DNA from: CBDBON01 sp965208395 | GTDB taxonomy: Bacteria; Chloroflexota; Dehalococcoidia; Lucifugimonadales; CBDBON01 | Assembly: GCA_965208395.1 (NCBI GenBank) | Contig: CBDBON010000003.1 | Location: 1,054,001 to 1,118,000 of the forward strand | DNA length: 64,000 bases | Direction: 5' to 3' | Shown here: positions 34,000-42,700 of the stretch, piece after piece | How positions within the stretch are numbered: the stretch's first letter is position 1 | How the letters are laid out: each line of letters opens with the position of its first letter | Made by a program: the position numbers and the translations under genes | The notes under the pieces: generated by a model | Databases searched by the model: none | What the model was told of the DNA's origin: nothing | Seen by the model: the letters and a program-made list of their open reading frames with translations, nothing else

Positions 34000-34914
34000 T
34001 CACACAGGACCCACGCGCCCCGGCCCGGCTTCGCCTTCTCCGACGAGGAAGCTTCGTATGTCCTCGGCGTATTTGACCTCGGAATCGTCCTCCGGCTCGT
34101 AGCCCAGGACCTTACGGGCGTTGGCCAACGACCAGAACGCCCGAGTGTTATCGCTTATGCCGTAGACGACCTGCCACGGCACGCCGTGCTCGTTTTCGAT
34201 GTCGGGCGTCTCGATGGCCTTGACGAAGAGTTGTGTCAGGTCGCGGGGGCTTATGTAGGCTCCGAGGTCGCGCTTATAGTGGGCGGCGTCTCCCCTATAC
34301 GCGGAGAGGTCCAGCTCCCGCGGCGCGCCGATCCTGACCATGACCACCTCGACCCGCCTGCCCGCGGACAGACGGCCCACGTCGCGGTCGACGCCGCCCT
34401 CAGATCGGCGCCCGAGCATGCCGGCCGCGAACAGGAACCCGAGGTGTTCGTAGCTTGCCTTCGACCAACCGTAGAAGTTATCGGACAGCGGCAGCATGTA
34501 GGGATCGAGCATGTCCATCCTGCGGCGATGGATGAGCGAGTGCTCGTACCAGTCGGCCGCGTGGTTGGAGGAGGCCATCACGACGCGCCTGACCCCGGAG
34601 TCGTAGGAGGTGCGGAGAACGTTGTAGGCCATCTCGACGTTGGCCTTCTCGTCGAAGAAATGCTCCAAGGGATCGCCAGACCGTCTCCGGTATCCCAGGT
34701 GCACGACAGTGTCGACGCCGACGAAGTGGCGAGCATACCGACTCCTGTCCGGGTCGACCATATCTACGACACTGACTCCCTCCACAGGCTGTCCGGCGCG
34801 GTCGACATCCCTGACATCAACCAGAACGGTCTCGTACCGCTCGCGGAGGGTGGGAAGCATCTGGCTGGCGATGTAACCGGCAGCCCCGGTAACCAAGACT
34901 TTTCGAGCACTCAT
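34000..34914 (-). CDS. NAD-dependent epimerase/dehydratase (extended SDR)
   Basis: 304 residues from the ATG preceded by GAGGGGG at a suitable distance; an ATG two codons upstream abuts the ribosome-binding site. KVLVTGAAGYIASQ is the cofactor motif; MASSNHAADWYEH and YGWSKASYEHLG carry the active-site Ser and YxxxK. The tail VVYGISDNTRAFWSLANARKVLGYEPEDDSE closely parallels the epimerase at 18605-19366. It may act on uronic or aldonic sugar derivatives; inference only. Confidence 0.85.
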   Translation of the reverse strand: MSARKVLVTGAAGYIASQMLPTLRERYETVLVDVRDVDRAGQPVEGVSVVDMVDPDRSRYARHFVGVDTVVHLGYRRRSGDPLEHFFDEKANVEMAYNVLRTSYDSGVRRVVMASSNHAADWYEHSLIHRRRMDMLDPYMLPLSDNFYGWSKASYEHLGFLFAAGMLGRRSEGGVDRDVGRLSAGRRVEVVMVRIGAPRELDLSAYRGDAAHYKRDLGAYISPRDLTQLFVKAIETPDIENEHGVPWQVVYGISDNTRAFWSLANARKVLGYEPEDDSEVKYAEDIRSFLVGEGEAGPGRVGPV

Positions 34915-34950
34915 CGACATCCCCCTCGTACAATGCGGGCTGGTAGCCGA

Positions 34951-34979
34951 ACTATAGACAACGAGCATCGCGGCTTCAA
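34951..34979 (-). promoter_or_regulatory. Promoter of the epimerase gene
   Basis: Minus strand TTGAAG (34979-34974), 17-bp spacer, TATAGT (34956-34951). It is divergent from the promoter at 34998. Confidence 0.6.
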
Positions 34980-34997
34980 CCGGACTCCGCCCGGCTC

Positions 34998-35027
34998 TTG
35001 CCGCATCAGCCGAGTCATGCCTATGCT
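34998..35027 (+). promoter_or_regulatory. Promoter of the TPP enzyme gene at 35061
   Basis: TTGCCG (34998-35003), 18-bp spacer, TATGCT (35022-35027); ATG at 35061 with AAAGGTGAG before it. Confidence 0.5.
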
Positions 35028-35060
35028 ATAGCCCTCAATCCAATCCCAAAGGTGAGAAAG

Positions 35061-36713
35061 ATGCCTGTGATGACATCGGGGCAGGCGGTGATCGAGACGA
35101 TAAAGGCCGAGGGCATTCCCTACGTGTTCGGCTTGCCGGGGCACGCAATCCTCGACATCGTGGACGCGATGTACGGCAGGGAGGACGTGAGCTTCGTCGG
35201 CGTGCGCCACGAGCAGGCTGCCGCGCTGATGGCGGACGGCTACGCCAGGGCGACAGGAGGCCCGGCTGTCTGTCTTGCGTCGGTGGGGCCAGGGAGCGTC
35301 AACCTGACGACCGGCATCGCCCAGGCCTGGATGGCACACTCGCCGGTGGTAGCCCTCGCCGGAGGAGTGTTCCAGGAGGTGTCCGACAGGGACGCCTTCC
35401 AGGAGCTGGACCTGGTGAGCATGTTTCGTCCGATCACCAAGTATTCGACAGAGCTGAGGAAGGCCGAGCGCATTCCTGAGATTCTGCGCCACGCGTTCCG
35501 CGTCGCCTCGTCGGGTAAGAAGGGCCCGGTCTACGTCGAGCTGCCGGCCAATCTGCTCAGAGACCACTCGTTCGACGTCGAGGTGAGGACGCCAGGCACC
35601 TATCGCGCCGTCGAGACGCGGCAGGCGGGAGATGAGGTCGCTGTTGAGGCAGCCGCACGCCTGCTCGCCGAGTCCGAACGTCCCGTGGTCGTTGCCGGGG
35701 GCGGGGTGGTATGGAGCGAGGCGAGCGGCGAGACGGTCGCCCTGGCCGATGCACTGAACGCCGCGGTCGTGACCTCATACGGCCACGGCGACGCCGTGCC
35801 CAACGACCATCCTCGCTATCTAGGGTCGCTTGGACGCCGTGGGCCTGACGAGGCCGCGGAGGCGGTGCGCCGGGCCGACCTGCTGCTCGTTATAGCCAGC
35901 CGTCTGTCCGAGCTGACCTCCTACTACGGAGGGGAGTACCCCCTGGCCGGCAAGCGCATCGTCCAGGTGGAGATCGACCCGAAGGACATGGGAAGAGTCT
36001 ACCCTATCGAGGTAGGTGTCCTGGGCGACGCCAGGACGGTCGCATCCAGCCTCACAGAAGCGTTGGCCGGTCTCCGCACGGACGGCGGAGCCCGTGCGGA
36101 GTGGCGGACGGCTATGGAGTCTCTGTCAACTGCGCGTAGAGACCGGCTGGCGGAGGAGCGCAGCGCGACATCAACGCCTCCGACGCCCGCGCAGGTCTAC
36201 GCCGAGATGCGGCAGGTGGTGCCCCAGGGAACGATCTTCACGATGGACGCAGGAGGCGCGTCCGGCATGGGCTACGACCGGATCCCCTTCTCGGAGCCTC
36301 GGACCTTCTTCACTCCCCGGTCGTTCGGATCATTGGGGGTCGGACTGCCGATCGCGCTTGGGGCAAAGCTGGCGCGGCCCGACAAGACGGTCATCTCGAT
36401 GAACGGCGACGGCGGCTTCCTGTTCAACGCGCAGGAGCTACAGACGGCGGTCGACCACCATATCAACGTCGTGGCTATTGTGATGAACGACAACTGCTGG
36501 GGCAGCGAGAAGACGATCCAGAAAAACCGGTTCGACGGCCGTTACTGGGGCGTGGATATCGACAATCCACGATTCGACCGTTACGCAGAGCTGTTCGGGG
36601 CACGGGGCTTCTACTGCGAACACCTGGACCAGGTCGCCGACGCGGTTCGAGACGCGATAGAGTGCGGGAGACCGGCGGTCGTTGAGATACCCATCAGGGG
36701 CGTGGCCGACTAG
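35061..36713 (+). CDS. TPP-binding protein (acetolactate synthase large-subunit-like)
   Basis: 550 residues from the ATG after AAAGGTGAG; a TTG at 34998 falls inside the promoter. N-terminal VFGLPGHAIL and GVRHEQAAALMADGYAR (activating Glu) and the C-terminal TPP motif ISMNGDGGFLFNAQELQT to VIVMNDNCWGS are intact. It condenses or decarboxylates 2-oxoacids. No regulatory small subunit follows, so an anabolic branched-chain role is unlikely. Confidence 0.88.
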   Translation: MPVMTSGQAVIETIKAEGIPYVFGLPGHAILDIVDAMYGREDVSFVGVRHEQAAALMADGYARATGGPAVCLASVGPGSVNLTTGIAQAWMAHSPVVALAGGVFQEVSDRDAFQELDLVSMFRPITKYSTELRKAERIPEILRHAFRVASSGKKGPVYVELPANLLRDHSFDVEVRTPGTYRAVETRQAGDEVAVEAAARLLAESERPVVVAGGGVVWSEASGETVALADALNAAVVTSYGHGDAVPNDHPRYLGSLGRRGPDEAAEAVRRADLLLVIASRLSELTSYYGGEYPLAGKRIVQVEIDPKDMGRVYPIEVGVLGDARTVASSLTEALAGLRTDGGARAEWRTAMESLSTARRDRLAEERSATSTPPTPAQVYAEMRQVVPQGTIFTMDAGGASGMGYDRIPFSEPRTFFTPRSFGSLGVGLPIALGAKLARPDKTVISMNGDGGFLFNAQELQTAVDHHINVVAIVMNDNCWGSEKTIQKNRFDGRYWGVDIDNPRFDRYAELFGARGFYCEHLDQVADAVRDAIECGRPAVVEIPIRGVAD

Positions 36714-36796
36714 ACTCGACTCGTTGCTTGCCGCTTGTCATAAATGCTGATAGCGGATTACTCTTTGATAAGCTCGACTTCAGGAACAAGTGCAAT

Positions 36797-39700
36797 ATGA
36801 CGCAACCACCGCGTGCAGGCTCATCGAAACAACCGGCCTCTCTATCCACGGACGGGAAACGGGGCGTTTCTGAGACCGGAGGGCCTATTGCGATTGTAGG
36901 CATGGCCTGCCGCTTCCCGGGCGCGTCGGACCTGGAGACCTTTTGGCAGCTTTTGGTCGAGGGCAAGAACGCGGTGACCGAGGGCGTCCCCGGCTCTGGT
37001 GTGGGACGCTTGGGCGAAATCATCCGCGATCCCAACGTTCAGAACGAGGCATGCCGCTATGGCGCCTTCGTCGACGATATCGACCAGTTCGACGCCGCGT
37101 TCTTCCGCATATCACCGGCCGAGGCTGAGTTCCTTGACCCCCAGCAGCGCATGATGCTGGAGACGACTTGGCAGGCGCTGGAAGACGCGGGGATCGATCC
37201 GAATGGCCTCAAGGGGAGCCGCACGGGCGTCTACACGGGTATCAGTAACGACGAGTACCGGATGCTGGTGGTGGACTCAAGCAAACCACGCGAGGCTGCA
37301 GGAAGCCTCTACGCTCTCAGCGGCACCAATCTGAACGGCACCAGCGGGCGAGTTTCCTTCGTCCTCGGTCTCATGGGACCGTCAAAGGCGGTCGACGCGG
37401 CCTGCGCCTCGGCTATGGTGGCGGTAGATGACGCAGTCGCAGACCTCCAGCAGGGAAAGGCGGACCTGGCCATCGCCGGCGGCGTTCAGGCCATCCTGAA
37501 CGGTCGAATATACGAGCTGCGCGCCGAGGCCATGATGCTGTCCCCTGACGGCCAGTGTAAGACATTCGACGCGTCGGCGAACGGATACGTGCGGGGCGAA
37601 GGATGCGGAGTCGTCGTCCTCAAGAGACTGAGCGAGGCGGAGGCAGACGGCGATCACATTTGGGCTGTCATTCGAGGCTCTGCCGTGAATAACGGTGGGA
37701 CCAGCGTCGGTCTGACGGTCCCGCACACCCCCGCGTTGGTACAGGTGATGGAAACGGCGCTCTCCGATGCGGGCGTCGTTCCCCTGGACGTCGACTACCT
37801 GGAGGCGCACGGAACCGGAACGTCCGTGGGCGACCCGGTCGAGCTTGATGCCGTGGCCAGTGTCTACGGGACGGGCCGTGAAGCGGACCGCCCCCTCCTA
37901 ACCGGTTCAGTCAAGACCAACATCGGCCACCTGGAGTCGGCTGCGGGTGTCGCCGGAGTAATCAAGGCGGCGCTGGTGTTAAAGCGGGGTGTCATTCCCA
38001 AGCATTTGCATTTCGAGAACCCCAACCCCAGTTTCGACTGGGACAGCCAGCCAATCCAAGTGACGTCAAACACGATGGACTGGCCGAGCCGTCGCGGGCG
38101 CCCACGACTGGCGGGGGTGAATTCCTTCGGGATAACCGGGACGAACGCCCACCTCGTGATGGAGGAGTATGTCGGAACAGACGGCGGGCTTGACCGCGAA
38201 TATCCATCTGCCGACCCCGCGCATGCCGTAGAGGACTCGTCGACATGGCCTGTGCGTGATCTACCGTTGTTGGAGGAAGAAGCCGGTCGGCTCCGGACCC
38301 GTTTCCTGCCGCTGTCGGGCAAGTCGGACAGCGCCGTTCGAGAGCTCGCGAAGCGGTATCTATCGTGGCTCGAAGAAAGGGCTGACGAGCTTTCCTCCGA
38401 CGGCGCCGCGTCGGAGCCACCGCTCTCCGACATGTCATGGACGGCCAGCGTCGGTCGGAGTCACTTCGACTACCGTGCGGGCGTGGTTTTCCATGAGGCC
38501 AAGTCCCTGCGAGAGCGTCTCATCGAACTGGTCGAGTCCGACACTAGTGTCGAGCCGGGAGCTGCCACCAAGGTAGCGTTCGCTTACACCGGACAGGGAA
38601 GCCAGTGGATCGGCATGGAACGGGACCTCTACGAGAGTGAGCCAGTAGCGAGGGCGGTCTTCGACCGCTGCGAGACGGTGTTTCGAGAGGAACGAAGGAC
38701 CTCCTTACTGGACGTGATGTTCGGTCGACCCGGAGCGGAGGGAGACCTGAGCGACACTGCCTGGGAACAGCCGGCCCTCTATGCACTGGAGTGCGCCCTA
38801 ACTGCCCTCTGGTCGAGTGCGGGCATCCGGCCCAGTGTCGTGCTGGGACACAGCGTCGGCGAGATTGCGGCGGCCCAGGCGGCTGGAGTGTTCAGCCTTG
38901 AAGACGGGATGAGGTTTGCCGCAACACGAGGCAATTTGCTCTCCGGCACTCGACACGGCGCTATGGGAGCAATCTTTGCGCCGGCGGAACGGGTGACATC
39001 GGAAGTTGAGGCTCTGAACGCGGCCTCCAACGGCGTCGGCCTGAGCATTGCCGGGGATAACGGCGCCCACATAGTGGTCAGCGGCCAGACTTCGGACGTA
39101 GAGACGATCTTGAACCGTTTCGATTCGGAAGGAGTTCGGACCAGAAGGCTCAACACGACCCGCGCATTCCACAGCGCGCTGGTGGAACCGGCCCTAGACG
39201 AACTGGAAGGCTCCCTCGAAGGTGTGCCGATTGGTTCTCCCACCCTCACCCTCGTCAGCAACTTGACTGGTCGGGCGGTGGAACCCGACATGGCGCTTGA
39301 CGCAGCATACTGGAGGCGCCATGCCCGGCGGCCGGTGGCATTCGCCAGTGGCGTCAAGGCCCTAGCGGACCTCGGAGTAGATCTAGTAGTCGAGATTGGC
39401 CCTCACTCGGTGCTCGGCCCAATGGCGACCCTGGCCTGGCCTGAGTCGGCCTCCGGCCGTGATGCCTTCGAGCCACCCACCGTGCTTGCCAGCCTGCGGC
39501 GGCCACCAAGGGACGGCTCGGCTTCGGAAGCTGAGAGCAGCTTTACTGATGCGGTGGCTGAAGCCTATGAGGCCGGGCTGGATATCTCCTTCGAGGGATT
39601 GTTCGCAGGGGAGACACGGCGAAGAATCTCCCTGCCGAGCTATCCGTTCCAGCGCGAACGACACTGGCTCCGGCAGTCTAAGCGGCGCCATCCGAGCGCA

Positions 39701-42700
39701 GGACACCCCCTGCTCGGTGTCAGACACGAATCAGCTCGCGGCGAGATCACATTTGAGACGGAAGTGTACCCGTCGGACCCGGTCTGGCTGAAGGACCACA
39801 AGGTCTTCGGACGGCTCATCGCCCCTGGCGCGCTCTATGGCGCAATGGCCGCGTCGGCGTCGCTTGCTGAGGGAAGCGGCTCGGTGGTGGTGGAGGACGT
39901 GCAGTTGCACAGCGCTTTGGTCTTTTCCGAGAAGGACTCCGAGGAGGGGTCGGATGAAGACGGCCGGAAGGTGCAGGTCGTAGTCGGCGACTCCGAGCAA
40001 CTTTCGTCCCGCCGTGTCCAGATATACAGCAAGGGGACTGAGGACGAATGGACGATGCACGTGGAGGGCCGCGTGCCCACCGGGGCTCCATTGCCGGAAG
40101 CCGGCACTCGGATCGGCCTGGAAGATCTGAAGTCCCGCCTTTCACCCGCGGATGTGCCGGCCTATTACCGCGCCAAAAGCAGCACCGGAATCGACCTCGG
40201 TCCGTTATTCCGCACGCTAGGGTCGGTCTGGGCCGGGCCGGGCGAGGCGCTGGGTGAGGTGCACCTGCCCGAAGCCCTGGGCAGGAACGAGTTGGACGTG
40301 CATCCGCTCTTGCTGGATGGGTGCTTCCAGGTCGTGGGCGTCGCTCGGAACATGACCGGAGGCCCGGACGAGGCGACCTATCTCCCGTTCGGCTGGGACC
40401 GGATGTGGCTGTCCAAGCGTCTTCCGGACCGCCTGTTCTGTCACGTGACTATGAGTGATTCGTCACAGGAAGCGGAGTCTCGAGAATCGCCGGAAGTCTT
40501 GAGCGGAGAGCTGCGAATATATGACTCGAACGGGTCTCTCCTCGGCGAGCTGAGTGGCTACACGGTGAAGCGGGCCACACGGGAGGCGTTGCTCTCTGCA
40601 GTCGAAGGCGTGGATGACCTGCTCTATGAGGTCACATGGCGTGACCGCGCCCTTGAATCGGGACTACAGCCCGCGGACTTCTTCCCGACTCCCGCCACGG
40701 TCGCCGCCAGAACTCAACTGTTCACCGGCTATCTGACGGATGCCGGAGTCGACCCACAAGGCAGGAATGACCTGCTGGCCGATCTGGAGAGATGGTCGTG
40801 GGCGCGTGCTCTTGCGACGCTCGAGGAGCTTGGCTGGCGGCGCGTGAAGGGCGAGTCCGTAGACCCCGAGGAGCTGCGGGAACAGCTTGATGTTCTCCCG
40901 GAGCACAAGCGCCTCTTCCGACGTATGCTCGAAATGGTTGCTAAGTCGGGAGTGCTGGAGGAGACCGGCGACAGCTTCATCGTCGTCGTTGGGCCTGATG
41001 ACCCACTGCCGGACATCCTGCCGCGCGACCTTGAGGAGTTCGCCACCCTCATGACGGATATGTACCCCGATGGCCAGACCGAAATCGGCCTGTTCCGGCG
41101 GTCGGGCCTCGCGCTGGGCAATGTACTTCGCGGTCAAGAAGACCCGCTTACGCTGCTGTTCAGCAGCGGAGAACCGACAGCGGCAGATCTGTATCTGAAG
41201 GCCCCCGTGGCTCGGGCGGCGAACCGGATGCTCGCAGACGCGGTACAGGCGTTGGTAGCCCAATTGCCCGAAGGAAGGCGGCTGAGGGTGATCGAAGTCG
41301 GGGCGGGTACGGGATCTGCTACCGCGTCCGTGCTTCCTGAGCTTCCTGAGGGCCGATTCGACTACATGTACACGGACATCTCAGCGGGTTTCTTTGCCGA
41401 GGCGGAGGCCAGGTTTGGCGACGGAGGCGGCAGCATCGAGTACCGCCCGCTCGATATCGAGAAGGACCCCACCGAGCAGGGCTTCGACTTTCACAGCTAC
41501 GATCTTATGATCGCCTCCAACGTGCTCCATGCAACGCGCTTCCTGGAAGAAACGCTGTCAAACTGCCGCGCCCTGCTCGCGCCGTCGGGCCACCTGGTGG
41601 CGCTCGAAAACCTCCGTGGTCTCGGATGGATGGACCTCACGTTCGGCCAATTGGACGGCTGGTGGAGGTTCGCGGATTCGTACCGCTCGCACCATGCTCT
41701 GGCCACTCCCGCAATTTGGAGCCAGGCGCTCGGTGACGCGGGATTCGAGGGCATCGAAGTTCTGGGAGTGGACGAATCGACCACCTATGAAATGCTGGAC
41801 AAGGGCGTTATCGTGGCGCAGGGCCCGGCACAGATAACCGAGTCTCCGGGCGTGTGGGTACTGACTGCTGATGACGGGCGCGTCGCGGAGGAACTTGCGG
41901 CGGAACTGTCGGCACGAAACCAGACGGTCGTACTCGTGGGCAGAGACTTGACCGAGGGTGGCGTTCCCTCAGCAATCGGCGCCACAGTTGTCAGCGCGGC
42001 AGTAGATACGGAGAGCCGCGAGTCGTGGCGATCACTGATCGAGGGACTGCCCGACGATGTGCCGTTCAACGGCGTCGTGCACCTCCATGCGCTGGATGGT
42101 CACGGAGCACAGGCATCCACCAGGGAGATCACGGAGGATGTAGCTCGCGTCGGCGCAAGCGCGCTTGCGCTGGTGCAGGGTGTGTCCGATTCCGATGTGA
42201 TACCGGAGAAGGGCGTGTGGTTTGTCACGCGTGGCGCGCAGGTGTTGGAGCGCGAGCGTGCGGGTGAACTTGCCGGCGCGGTCCTCTGGGGCATGGGCAA
42301 GGTGGTGGCCTTGGAAGCATCCCTCCTCCAGCCACGAATGATTGATCTTGACCCCGGCGCGAGCAGACAACTGGCCAACCTCGCGAATGAACTGCTGTAC
42401 CCAGACTCGGAAAACCACATCGCCTACCGCTCCGGTAGCCGAAAGGCTGCGCGTTTGGTACGACCCAACGCCGCGGACGAGCGGTTGGCCCTGCCGGCCG
42501 ACTCGCACTGGGTACTGGCCCCAAACAGGAGCGGAGTATTCGACAGACCGGAGATAAAGCCGCTTCCCCCACGCACCCTCGAGCCAAAGGAGGTTCGTGT
42601 CGCGGTAGAGGCCGCAGGGCTCAACTTCTGGGACGTGTTCCGTTCTCTCGGCTTTATTGAAGAGGGAGATCTGGGACGGGAACTGTGCGGACACGTCGCC

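Noticed and set aside
32703..34076. 457-codon plus-strand frame over the TPP enzyme
   Set aside because: Overlaps the real TPP gene in another frame and yields Arg/Gly/Ala-rich sequence without domains.
36714..36796. Riboswitch or strong promoter before the PKS
   Set aside because: Only a weak TTGTCA plus TACTCT pair can be proposed; no conserved riboswitch motif is seen.
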